From Nocardioides immobilis (lineage in GTDB: Bacteria; Actinomycetota; Actinomycetes; Propionibacteriales; Nocardioidaceae), in NCBI RefSeq assembly GCF_003515065.1, contig NZ_QXGH01000036.1, positions 1 through 64,000 of the forward strand: DNA of 64,000 bases. The letters are read 5' to 3'. The notes under the pieces are model-generated. The model was not told the DNA's origin. It worked only from the letters and a program-made list of their open reading frames with translations, and searched no databases. Both the position numbers and the translations under genes were made by a program. This document shows, in pieces, positions 34,510-42,733 of the stretch; position 1 is the first letter of the stretch, and each line of letters opens with the position of its first letter.

Positions 34510-35922
34510 TCAGTGGCCGTCGGTCGCCGGCATGTCTGCGATCCAGTTGGTGCGGACGTTGGTGAACTCGAGGAGTCCCTCGCGTGAGAGTTCCCGTCCG
34601 TAGCCGCTGTTCTTGATGCCGCCGAACGGCATTCGCGCGTCCGATGCCGGCACGCTGTTGACGAAGAGCGCCCCCGAGCGGATCTGCTGGCCCAACGCGA
34701 TACCGCGGTCGACGTCTGAGGTCCAGATGCTGGCGGCAAGGCCGTACGCTGTGTCGTTCGCGAGCTCGACGGCATGCACCGCGTCCCGGGCGCGAACAAC
34801 GGGCAGGACGGGACCGAACGTCTCTTCACGGAAGGCCGTCATCTCTCGGGTGACATCCCCCAGCACGGTCGGTGCGTAGTAGTTGCCGGCCTGGTCCATG
34901 CGTTCGCCACCGACGAGCAGGCGGGCGCCTTCGGACAGCGTCGTGCTGACCTGCCGCTCGATGTCGTCGACGAACGCCTCCTTCGCCAACGGCCCGATCT
35001 GGGTCGAGGGATCGAGCGGGTTCCCGACCCGTAGCGCGGCAACCAGGGGCACGATGCGTTCCAGGACCTCGTCGTAGATCGCGTCCTCAACGATGAGCCG
35101 CTTAGCGCACAGACAGCTTTGGCCGGCGTTGACGAACCGGGACTGCACTGCGAACGGAACCACTGCGTCCAGGTCGGCATCGGCGAGGATGATGAACGGG
35201 TCGGACCCGCCCAGTTCGAGGACGGTCTTCTTCAGAGCAGTGCCGGCCGCTGCGGCGACGGCAGCGCCGGCGCGCTCGCTCCCGGTCAATGTGACGGCCG
35301 CGACTCTGGGGTCGGCGATCACCGGTGGGACCAGTGCGTGGTCGTCAATTACCAGCGTCGTGAGGAGTCCTTCCGGATACCCGGCACGACGGAAGAGGCC
35401 CTCGATGGCCAGGGCCGACCCGGTGACGTTGGCGGCGTGCTTCAGCAGGCCGCCGTTTCCAGCGGTCAGGGCAGGGACGGCGAACCTGAGGACCTGCCAG
35501 TAGGGGAAGTTCCACGGCATGATGGCAAGCACGAGGCCGATCGGCTCGTAGCCGACCCAGGATCGTTTTGCGTTCGTCTCGACGAGCGCCGGTGCGAGGA
35601 ACTGCTCGGCGTTCTCGGCGTAGTAGTCGCACGCGAGAGCGCACTTGAGGACCTCGCCGCGGGCCTCGGCGATCGGCTTGCCCATCTCGCGACTGATCAG
35701 CAGCGCGTGCTCATCGACCTCGTCGCGGAGCAGCGTCGCCAGTCGGCGCAACGGGTCGAGTCGTGCCTCGACCGTTGTGGTGCTCCAAGAATCGAACGCG
35801 GCAGCTGCGCCGCTGATCGCGGCCTCCACGGCTGCGGGGTCCATGACCGGGATCTGGTCCCACGGCTCACCGGTGGCTGGGTCGACGAGCTCGATGACTG
35901 GCGGTGCGGTGACGGTGTTCAT
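34510..35922 (-). CDS. NAD(P)-dependent aldehyde dehydrogenase
   Basis: The 470-aa enzyme has the active-site Cys in VNAGQSCLCAKRLIV and the catalytic Glu in VLELGGSDPFI, with PWNFPYWQVLRFAVPAL as the early cofactor region. It resembles succinate-semialdehyde and hydroxymuconic-semialdehyde dehydrogenases. In this cluster it would oxidise a ring-cleavage semialdehyde. It lies 34 nt after the FAH-type gene on the same strand. Confidence 0.9.
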   Translation of the reverse strand: MNTVTAPPVIELVDPATGEPWDQIPVMDPAAVEAAISGAAAAFDSWSTTTVEARLDPLRRLATLLRDEVDEHALLISREMGKPIAEARGEVLKCALACDYYAENAEQFLAPALVETNAKRSWVGYEPIGLVLAIMPWNFPYWQVLRFAVPALTAGNGGLLKHAANVTGSALAIEGLFRRAGYPEGLLTTLVIDDHALVPPVIADPRVAAVTLTGSERAGAAVAAAAGTALKKTVLELGGSDPFIILADADLDAVVPFAVQSRFVNAGQSCLCAKRLIVEDAIYDEVLERIVPLVAALRVGNPLDPSTQIGPLAKEAFVDDIERQVSTTLSEGARLLVGGERMDQAGNYYAPTVLGDVTREMTAFREETFGPVLPVVRARDAVHAVELANDTAYGLAASIWTSDVDRGIALGQQIRSGALFVNSVPASDARMPFGGIKNSGYGRELSREGLLEFTNVRTNWIADMPATDGH

Positions 35923-35956
35923 GACGGGGGTCCTTCCGTTGGAACGCTAGGCACGA

Positions 35957-36916
35957 TCAGCCGACGGGACCGGCTGCAGGGGAGCGTGCGGGGGGTACGC
36001 GATGTCCGGGGCTGCGCGTTTGCGTCACGCGGTTGCTGATCGATCCAAGTCCGTCTACGGCCATCGTGACCACGTCACCGACCTGCAAGGGTGGCGGCTC
36101 CATCACGCCGCGGCGGCCCCACATCTCGGCGAGGGCACCTCCGGCGCAGGTGCCGGTGGCAAGCACGTCGCCGGCACCCACCCATGCGTCCCTAGAAGCG
36201 TGGCTGAGCATCTCCTCGAAGGACCAGGCCATGTTTGCCAGGGAGTCCCGTCCGATCTCGGTGTCGTTCACGCTGACCGTCATGGTCAGGTTGTAGCGGT
36301 CCCCTACCCGGTAGGGCTCCAGCTCGTCGGGTGTGGTGATCCACGGCCCGAGCGTCGAGGCGAAGTCCTTGCCCTTGGCCGGTCCGAGGCTGACTTGCAT
36401 CTCACGTCGTTGGATGTCGCGCGCCGACCAGTCGTTGAAGACTGCGTATCCGACGATGTGCTCGGCGGCCTGGTCGACGGTGAGGTCGCGTACCTTCGAG
36501 CCGACCACTGCCGCCACTTCCAGTTCGAAGTCCAGCGCCTGGGTGTCTGGTGGCATCGGCACGTCCTGCCTGTGGCTGATCAGCGAGTGCGGGTTCATGA
36601 AGATGAAGGCGGGCGCGTCGTACCACGCCTCGGCGATCTCTGCTGTTCCTGCGACGCTCTGGGTCACGCCGCGGACGTGCTCCTCGAAGACGACGAAGTC
36701 GCGCATCGCGCGCGGCTCGATCGGCGGAACGAACCGGACGTCGTCGAGGGGAATGCGATGATGCCGGCCCGCTTGGGCCTCCAGGAGATTCCGCTCCGGC
36801 AGGCTCATGGTGAGGACGTCGAGGACGTCGAGGTTGCGCGGGAGGGAGCGAACCATGTCGTGGCGCACGGTCCCGAGCAGCACTGCACCGTTGTGCTCGT
36901 AGCGGGCCAGTTTCAT
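35957..36916 (-). CDS. fumarylacetoacetate hydrolase-family protein
   Basis: The 319-aa protein has the FAH C-terminal core: DFVVFEEHVR, ALDFELEVAAVVG, YAVFNDWSARDIQRRE, and KGKDFASTLGPW, which supply the Glu/Glu/Asp metal site. Relatives hydrolyse or decarboxylate ring-cleavage products (for example 2-hydroxyhepta-2,4-diene-1,7-dioate isomerase, oxalocrotonate decarboxylase and gentisate-pathway hydrolases). The ATG at 36916 is a single base from the end of the ABM-like gene, giving tight coupling. Confidence 0.88.
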   Translation of the reverse strand: MKLARYEHNGAVLLGTVRHDMVRSLPRNLDVLDVLTMSLPERNLLEAQAGRHHRIPLDDVRFVPPIEPRAMRDFVVFEEHVRGVTQSVAGTAEIAEAWYDAPAFIFMNPHSLISHRQDVPMPPDTQALDFELEVAAVVGSKVRDLTVDQAAEHIVGYAVFNDWSARDIQRREMQVSLGPAKGKDFASTLGPWITTPDELEPYRVGDRYNLTMTVSVNDTEIGRDSLANMAWSFEEMLSHASRDAWVGAGDVLATGTCAGGALAEMWGRRGVMEPPPLQVGDVVTMAVDGLGSISNRVTQTRSPGHRVPPARSPAAGPVG

Positions 36917-36917
36917 C

Positions 36918-37211
36918 TCAGAGGTCCAGCGTCGTGTAGAAGTCCCGCACGCGGGCTTCCAGCGCCGGGATGGCCTGTCCGAGTGCCCACTTCTCGAAGT
37001 GGTCGTAGGTGCCGTGGGCCTTGAACGCCTCCTCGTCCACGTAGACCTCGAAGATGCGGAAGACATTCGGCTCCTGGGGGTCCTGGTAGGCCTGGTAGTA
37101 CAGGTTGCCGGGCTCCTCCCGGCTGGCCGGTGAGAGGTTGGCAAGGGCCTCGAGCACGAGGTGTGCCTGGCCTTCCTTGGCGGTCCAGGTTGCACTGCAG
37201 ACGAACGGCAT
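36918..37211 (-). CDS. antibiotic-biosynthesis-monooxygenase-like small protein
   Basis: The 97-aa dimeric alpha-beta barrel protein has the ABM/NIPSNAP-like pattern VCSATWTAKEGQAHLVLEAL and YYQAYQDPQEPNVFRIFEVY, with an EEAFKAHGTYDHFEKW helix. Such proteins oxidise quinols without a cofactor or act as accessory dimers. It lies 70 nt after the RpiB/quinone-oxidoreductase gene and could act on a quinone in the same pathway. Confidence 0.75.
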   Translation of the reverse strand: MPFVCSATWTAKEGQAHLVLEALANLSPASREEPGNLYYQAYQDPQEPNVFRIFEVYVDEEAFKAHGTYDHFEKWALGQAIPALEARVRDFYTTLDL

Positions 37212-37281
37212 GGGTGTCTCCTTGGGTGGTGTTGGGTGTGGTTGTCCTGCCCTCGACGAGGGCAGGAAGTCGGGCGGCGAT

Positions 37282-38742
37282 TCAGACGCGGAGCGCGATC
37301 TTGCCGCGCCCATGACCTGTTTCGAGGCGCTCGTAGGCCTCTCGGGCCTGTTCGAAGGGGAATGTCTGAACCGGAATGCCAAGCTTCCCTGCCGCCGCGG
37401 CGTTCGCGATCCGCTCGAGGGTTGCTGCCGAGCGGAGGTACCTGCCAGGCGATGAGAGGCCGAGCTCGGCCACGGCTGCATGGTCTGCGATCGCCACGAT
37501 GCGCTCGGGCGGCACACCGAGTTCCAGACCGGCGAGGACCGCTTCGCGTCCATGGTTGTCCTGCACAGCCGTGAGGGGTTCCGGCGAGACGGCTTTGACA
37601 CGATCGGCGAGGCCCGGGCCATACGGCACCGCGATGATCCCCAGGGAACTCAGGAACTCCAGGTTGTCGTTGCCGGCGGTGCCGATCACCACCGCGCCGG
37701 ACGCCAGCGCCAACTGCGAGTAGAGCAGGCCGACGCCGCCGCCGGCGGCGCTGACGAGCACGACGTCGTGCTCACCGATGCCGAGCACATCGATCGAAGC
37801 CTGAGCGGTGAGGGCGGCGGTCTGCAGTGCGCCGGCAACGTCCCAACTCAGGTTGTCCGGCTTGCGGGCGAGGTTGGTCGCGGGCACGACCAGATCCGAT
37901 GCCGCAGCTCCCTGTGAGTCGGTCCAGCCGAGGACGCGGTCGCCGACCGTGCACGGTCGTCCGTCGGTGTAGTGGGCGTCGGGTCCCACCTCGTCGACGG
38001 TTCCGGCGAAGTCCTGGGCGGTCCCGCGAGGGAAGGCTTCGTCTTGCGGCGGGTAGAGACCCGATCGGAACTTGACATCGATCGGGTTGAGTCCGACCGC
38101 TTTCACGGCGACCCTGACTTGACCGGGACCAGGGTGCGGCGCTGGCACTGGCTCGACCGCCAGCACGGAGGGGTCGCCGCATGCGCGGTAGAGCAATGCT
38201 CGTGTTGTGCCCGCGGTCGTGCGCGCCGAGTCCAGGACCGCCTCGGTGTATCCGACCTGCCAGCCGGCGATGGTTCCCGATGTCTCGAACTCCATGACCT
38301 GGACGATTCGGCGAACGTCGTCGGGGTTCTTGTCGAACCGTTGCGTCATCAACGACTCGACCGCGATGAGGGCGGCCGCCGCGTCCACACCGTCGCAGCG
38401 ATGGTCGATCACCACGGCGTTGCAGTCGTCAATGCGACGGGCGCTGCGCAGCAGCGCCGGGTCATGTCCCAGAACCGCGCGGACGCCTTCCACCTTGTTC
38501 GCCGCGATCGCGACCCCGACCGGCGAGGAGCCGAGCAGTATCCCGAGGGCGTCGGTGCCCCGGTCCTGGTCAGCCACGACAGCACGTGCCGCGTTCAGGG
38601 TGAACGCGGGATAGTCGTCGCCTTCGTCGATGAAGTCCGGTGCGTGGGCAATCACGGAGACGTCGTCGCGGCCTTGCAGTGCCGTTGCGAGCTCGCTGCC
38701 GAGGGCGAAGGTCGCGTGGTCGTAGGCGAGGTGGACGCGCAT
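37282..38742 (-). CDS. RpiB/LacAB-like domain fused to zeta-crystallin-type oxidoreductase
   Basis: The 486-aa protein is one continuous frame. Residues about 1-150 resemble the RpiB/LacA/LacB isomerase fold (LAYDHA near the start, VAIAANKVEGVRAVLGHD). Residues about 181-486 are a zinc-free medium-chain dehydrogenase of the quinone-oxidoreductase type (VGLNPIDVKFRSGLYP, AAGGGVGLLYSQLA). The catalytic Cys of classical RpiB is replaced by G71 and the Glu of the mycobacterial type by V77, so sugar isomerisation is unlikely. I know of no established fusion of these two families. It overlaps the extradiol dioxygenase gene by 1 nt, so a role in the ring-cleavage pathway is inferred. Confidence 0.82.
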   Translation of the reverse strand: MRVHLAYDHATFALGSELATALQGRDDVSVIAHAPDFIDEGDDYPAFTLNAARAVVADQDRGTDALGILLGSSPVGVAIAANKVEGVRAVLGHDPALLRSARRIDDCNAVVIDHRCDGVDAAAALIAVESLMTQRFDKNPDDVRRIVQVMEFETSGTIAGWQVGYTEAVLDSARTTAGTTRALLYRACGDPSVLAVEPVPAPHPGPGQVRVAVKAVGLNPIDVKFRSGLYPPQDEAFPRGTAQDFAGTVDEVGPDAHYTDGRPCTVGDRVLGWTDSQGAAASDLVVPATNLARKPDNLSWDVAGALQTAALTAQASIDVLGIGEHDVVLVSAAGGGVGLLYSQLALASGAVVIGTAGNDNLEFLSSLGIIAVPYGPGLADRVKAVSPEPLTAVQDNHGREAVLAGLELGVPPERIVAIADHAAVAELGLSSPGRYLRSAATLERIANAAAAGKLGIPVQTFPFEQAREAYERLETGHGRGKIALRV

Positions 38743-39677
38743 CAGACCGGGGGGGCCACGAATAGGCCGTGGTCGACGTCGTTGAAGGATTCGCGGGCGA
38801 CGAGTTCACTCATTTCGTTCGACGTGCCCCACTGGTCCTGCGTTTCGATGTCGGCGACGTCGAGCTTGCTGGGATGCCAGTCGTCCTCTTCCAGGACCTT
38901 CAATGCGGTGGTGTACTCCACGGTGTTGGAGGCTGGGTCGAGGAAGTATGCGAACGTGTTGTCGCCGGCGTTGTGGCGCCCTGGGCCCCACACCATGCGG
39001 GCGCCGGAGCGGAGGATCTTGCCGGTGCCTCGCATCCATTCCTCGATGCCGCGCATCTCGAACGAGGCATGGTGCAACGAGGCGTGGGGTCCGCGCGCGA
39101 TGGCGAAGGAGTGGTGCAGCGCGTTGCAGCGCATGAAGTACATCATGTCGCCCATCGTTTTCGACCAGAGCGTGTCGCTGAGGGCGAACCCGAGGTGCTC
39201 CTCATACCAGCACCGCGTGGCCTCCGGCGCGGGCGAGTTGACCACCACGTGGGAGATGCGAACCGGAACAGGCTCTCGCTCGTCGATCGTGCGGTGCTCC
39301 CGGGTCGTCACGTCTGAGGAGATCTCCAGGGTGCGGCCGTCGCCGTCGAAGAATCGGAAGCCGTAGCCGCCGCCCGGCGTGCCCAACTTCTGCGGACGCG
39401 TGACCAGCCGCACGCCTGCTGCCTCGAGGGTCGCGGCCGCCTCGTCGACGTCGGTCGTCGAGGCTGCGCCGAAGGAGATGAGGTCGATGCGCTTCTCCGC
39501 GCGCCGCAGCCGGAGGATGTAGTTCTCAGGGCTGCCCGCCGCCGCGAGGTAGGCGATGTCGTCGTCGCCGTCAACGGCAACGAGCCCCCAATGCTGGGTG
39601 TAGAAGTCCCGAACCTCTTCGAGGTTGGGTACTGCCAGGCCCAGGTAGCGCAGGTGGGTGATCAGTCGTCTGGTCAA
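38742..39677 (-). CDS. type I extradiol ring-cleavage dioxygenase (VOC family)
   Basis: The 311-aa two-domain VOC protein keeps the Fe(II) ligands of BphC-like enzymes: H143 (RISHVVV), H202/H203 (LHHASFEM) and E254 (NTVEYTT), with candidate acid-base H188/H189 and Y244. It should open a catechol-type ring at the meta position. It is the first gene of the leftward cluster and is divergent from a LysR regulator. The substrate cannot be deduced; the similarity is to biphenyl-diol and related polycyclic dioxygenases. Confidence 0.87.
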   Translation of the reverse strand: MTRRLITHLRYLGLAVPNLEEVRDFYTQHWGLVAVDGDDDIAYLAAAGSPENYILRLRRAEKRIDLISFGAASTTDVDEAAATLEAAGVRLVTRPQKLGTPGGGYGFRFFDGDGRTLEISSDVTTREHRTIDEREPVPVRISHVVVNSPAPEATRCWYEEHLGFALSDTLWSKTMGDMMYFMRCNALHHSFAIARGPHASLHHASFEMRGIEEWMRGTGKILRSGARMVWGPGRHNAGDNTFAYFLDPASNTVEYTTALKVLEEDDWHPSKLDVADIETQDQWGTSNEMSELVARESFNDVDHGLFVAPPV

Positions 39678-39899
39678 TGCTCTTCCCGTTCTCAGGGTTC
39701 ACGACGGCGGGGCCGCCGCGGCTTCGAGTCTAGGAACGGTGTTTCGCGTGCGGAACCGACTGATTTGGATACCTTGCATCGCCGATCGTGCTGCCCTGGG
39801 TCCGGCGCGGACGAGGCTCCTGTGCCTCGCTGCGCTCCTCCAGCCTGCTCCGCGGTGTGCCACCATCGGCGTCAACCGGGGCAGAGAACGGAGGCCTCA
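39678..39899. promoter_or_regulatory. divergent region between dioxygenase and LysR genes
   Basis: These 222 bp hold both promoters and, by family precedent, the LysR box for autoregulation and control of the dioxygenase operon. I could not single out a T-N11-A palindrome with confidence. Confidence 0.5.
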
Positions 39900-40811
39900 A
39901 TGAACCTGGCCGGCAAGGATCTCAATCTCGTCATCGCGCTGCAGGCGTTGCTCGAGGAAGGAAACGTCACCCGGGCAGCGGCGCGACTGGGCATGGGACA
40001 ACCTGGAATGAGTGCGTTCCTGGCGCGGCTGCGTTCGCACTACAACGACGAGCTGCTAGTTCGCGTCGGTCGCAACTATGAGTTGACTCCTCGTGCGCGG
40101 GAGCTGCTCCCATTGGTCCAGCGGGCGGTGCCGCTGCTCGAGGAGTCGCTGGGCGTCAACCGGTCGCTCACCCCGACAACGGCCAAGCGCCGGTTCACCA
40201 TCATGCTCTCCGACTTCGCGGCCCTGGAGCTGCACGGCCATTTGGAGGTGATCCGACGCGAAGCGCCGTTCGGTATCGACCTCCTTCCGCTGCCCGAGGA
40301 CCCAGAGGGCATCGAGACGGCTCTACGCAGCCACGACTTCATCGTCGCTGTCCCAGCGATGGGTGTCGAAGGGGATTTTGCGCCGTTGTTCACCGACCAC
40401 TACGTGTGCCTCGTCGATGCGGCGAACCCCGCGATAAGTGACGGAGCATTGAGCTGGGACGCCTTCAACGAGCTGCCCTTGGCCTCCGCGACCTTCGGGG
40501 TTCATCACCACACTCCGGCCGACCGCCGCCTTCGCGAACTCGGTTTCGCCCGCAAGCCTCAGGTCGTTGCCCGCGGGTTCCTCCCACTGCCTTCGATCGT
40601 CGCGGGCACCTCGATGGTTGCCGTGGTGCCGTCACGCCTCGTCAAGCGCCTAGGGCCGGGGACCGGGACGATCGCGGTCGCCCCTCCGTTCGGAACGGTC
40701 GAGCTGAGGGAGAACCTGTGGTGGCATCCGAACCGGTCTGCGGACCACGGGCACCGTTGGCTGCGGACCCGCCTCCTTGACACGCTGGCACCGGAGGTGC
40801 CACGGGTCTGA
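39900..40811 (+). CDS. LysR-family transcriptional regulator
   Basis: The 303-aa protein has the LysR helix-turn-helix (VTRAAARLGMGQPGMSAFLARLRSHY) and a NodD-like co-inducer domain (LLPLPEDPEGIETALRSHDF). It is divergent from the extradiol dioxygenase gene and 99 nt upstream of the rightward cupin-VOC-SDR-monooxygenase genes, so it could govern both. ATG 39900 gives the standard N-terminus MNLAGKDLNLV. The upstream extension of the frame is promoter DNA. Confidence 0.88.
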   Translation: MNLAGKDLNLVIALQALLEEGNVTRAAARLGMGQPGMSAFLARLRSHYNDELLVRVGRNYELTPRARELLPLVQRAVPLLEESLGVNRSLTPTTAKRRFTIMLSDFAALELHGHLEVIRREAPFGIDLLPLPEDPEGIETALRSHDFIVAVPAMGVEGDFAPLFTDHYVCLVDAANPAISDGALSWDAFNELPLASATFGVHHHTPADRRLRELGFARKPQVVARGFLPLPSIVAGTSMVAVVPSRLVKRLGPGTGTIAVAPPFGTVELRENLWWHPNRSADHGHRWLRTRLLDTLAPEVPRV

Positions 40812-40910
40812 ACGCGATTCGCGTACGTCGTTCTGGCATCCCACAACCACATGGCTGGCATCGGATAACGTCCTTTCCCTAGTGCACTGCTCGCTCTATA
40901 CGGTCGCGGC

Positions 40911-41489
40911 ATGAGTCCGCACGAGTTGCAGGTCCCGCGACGCGTCGTAACCGGGCACACCCCCGAGGGGGTTTCCGTCGTGGTGTCTGACGGCCCTGTC
41001 CCGACCCACCGATACATGCCGCAGGACGGCGTCGGGTTCTACGAGATCTGGCAGACCGACGAGATGCCGGCGGCAGTGTCGCCGAGCGAGGCGGACGAGC
41101 CCACCGCACGGACCATCCGGGTTCCTCCGTCGCCCAACGGGACGAAGATCCGGATCAACGAGTTCTTCCCCGGGCACGTCAACGAGCACGGCCACCAGTC
41201 GCCAGTCCACAGGACGGAGTCCATCGACTACGGGATCGTGCTGTCAGGCGAGATCGTCCTGTCCCTCGACGATTCGGAGGTAACGCTTCGAGCCGGCGAC
41301 GTCGTGGTCCAGCGCGGCACCGATCACGCATGGACCAATCGCGGCAACGTGCCGGCACGCGTCGCGTTCATCCTCATCGACGGCCACTTCACCGACGAGC
41401 TCCGTGCCGTGCTGCCCGAAGATCTGCACGCAGCCGTGATGCGTGGCGGTCCGCACGAGCAGTCCGGATCCGAGGGCGTGGTCGCATGA
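40911..41489 (+). CDS. cupin-domain protein
   Basis: The 192-aa protein ends in a cupin 2 barrel: GHVNEHGHQSPVHRTESIDYGIVLSGEIVLSL is the first motif and RAGDVVVQRGTDHAWTNRG the second, with His and Glu residues suited to metal binding. Its N-terminal 80 residues form an additional beta region. Cupins next to aromatic genes are often ring-cleavage dioxygenases or sensing proteins. It overlaps the VOC gene by 4 nt and is first in the rightward set. Confidence 0.82.
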   Translation: MSPHELQVPRRVVTGHTPEGVSVVVSDGPVPTHRYMPQDGVGFYEIWQTDEMPAAVSPSEADEPTARTIRVPPSPNGTKIRINEFFPGHVNEHGHQSPVHRTESIDYGIVLSGEIVLSLDDSEVTLRAGDVVVQRGTDHAWTNRGNVPARVAFILIDGHFTDELRAVLPEDLHAAVMRGGPHEQSGSEGVVA

Positions 41490-41929
41490 CGGCGATCGAT
41501 CACGTCGGGCTGAGCGTCGCTGACCTCGACACCTCTTTGGCGTGGTACTCGAAGGTGTTCTCACTCACCGAGGCAGTCCCGTTCGCCATCCCACACCTCG
41601 CCATCCGCGGGGCGTTCCTGATCGACGGTGCCGGTGGCGCGATCGAGGTCGTCGAACGAGCCGGCTCCCTCGCGGTCCTGGAGGCCGTGGACCCACCGGA
41701 GGCTCTCATGACACGTGGCTACGGCCATGTTTGCTTCCGCGTGGACGACGTCGATACGGCGCACGCCCGTGCCGTGGCGTCTGGCGCAAGCGAGAAGATG
41801 GCGCCGCAGGACTCGCCCGAACAGGGGGTTCGGATGAGCTTCGTCGCTGACCTTGAAGGCAACCTCGTCGAGCTGCTGGACCGACGGCACCCTGTTGGCG
41901 GCCGCCCAGCACCGGAGCAACTGCGGTGA
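41486..41929 (+). CDS. VOC/glyoxalase-type protein
   Basis: The 147-aa protein has two beta-alpha-beta-beta-beta modules with a metal-site pattern: H6 in AIDHVGLSVAD, E55 in GGAIEVVE, H in GYGHVCFRVDDVD, and E in LEGNLVELLDR. These are the H-E-H-E ligands of glyoxalase I and methylmalonyl-CoA epimerase-like proteins. It lies in the same operon as cupin, SDR and monooxygenase genes, and is more likely an epimerase, isomerase or glyoxalase-type enzyme than a dioxygenase. Confidence 0.8.
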   Translation: MTAIDHVGLSVADLDTSLAWYSKVFSLTEAVPFAIPHLAIRGAFLIDGAGGAIEVVERAGSLAVLEAVDPPEALMTRGYGHVCFRVDDVDTAHARAVASGASEKMAPQDSPEQGVRMSFVADLEGNLVELLDRRHPVGGRPAPEQLR

Positions 41930-42732
41930 CGACGACGCTGGCCTTGCCCGGCCTGACGCAGGGCTTGATCGTGGTCACCGGCGCCGCCGGCGGACAGGGC
42001 CGGGCCCTGTGCCGCTTGCTCGCCTCGCTCGGAGCTGACGTCCTGGGCACGGACCTCAGCACCGATCCACCAGCCGACTTCATCCGACTCGCCGACGGCC
42101 AACCCGGCTCTCTCGCGTACCGGCAGCTCAACGCTGCGCGCGAGGAGGATTGGGAGGCACTGGCCGAGCATCTCCGCGGGCAGACAACCGTTGTCCGCGG
42201 GCTAGTCAATAACGCCGGCATGCCCCTGCGCTCGCGCCTGGGAGATGTCGAGCTCGCCGACTGGGATTGTGTCCTCGCGGTGAACCTGACCGGTCCGATG
42301 CTGGCGATCCAGACCCTCGCGCCGCTGATGGGCCCGGGCTCGTCCGTGGTCAACATCGGCTCGCTCGCGGCACTGAACGCGCACCACACGGTGGCGTACA
42401 CCTCGAGCAAGTGGGGCCTGCGCGGGCTCAGCGCGGTTGCCGCGACCACGCTCGGGACACGCGGAATCCGTGTGAACACGGTGCACCCGGGATACATCCA
42501 GACACCGATGATGGCCAACGCACCCGAATCCATGAAGGCAGCCCAACTGGCCCTGACTCCGCTCGGTCGCCTCGGCGTACCGGACGACGTGGCCCAGGTC
42601 GTCGCATTTCTCTTGTCAGATCTGTCCGGCTACATCACCGGCGCAGAGATCCCTGTCGATGGCGGCTTCAGCTCGACGGCTGGAGCCAAGTACTTGTCGG
42701 ACGCCGTGGCGGCCGCACCGGAGGTGAAGTGA
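41926..42732 (+). CDS. SDR-family oxidoreductase
   Basis: The 268-aa protein from GTG 41926 has VTGAAGGQGRALCRLLASLG (NAD-binding), NNAG, and the catalytic set S in NIGSLAAL plus YTSSK. It therefore has an intact active site, in contrast to the SDR at 32.6 kb. The C-terminus GYITGAEIPVDGGF is typical. It lies in the rightward set, overlapping the VOC gene by 4 nt, and probably dehydrogenates a dihydrodiol or hydroxy intermediate. Confidence 0.9.
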   Translation: MTTTLALPGLTQGLIVVTGAAGGQGRALCRLLASLGADVLGTDLSTDPPADFIRLADGQPGSLAYRQLNAAREEDWEALAEHLRGQTTVVRGLVNNAGMPLRSRLGDVELADWDCVLAVNLTGPMLAIQTLAPLMGPGSSVVNIGSLAALNAHHTVAYTSSKWGLRGLSAVAATTLGTRGIRVNTVHPGYIQTPMMANAPESMKAAQLALTPLGRLGVPDDVAQVVAFLLSDLSGYITGAEIPVDGGFSSTAGAKYLSDAVAAAPEVK

Positions 42733-42733
42733 C

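Noticed and set aside
37282..38742. Ribose-5-phosphate isomerase activity for the N-terminal half of the fusion.
   Set aside because: Both known catalytic positions (Cys or Glu) are replaced by Gly and Val, and the context is aromatic catabolism.
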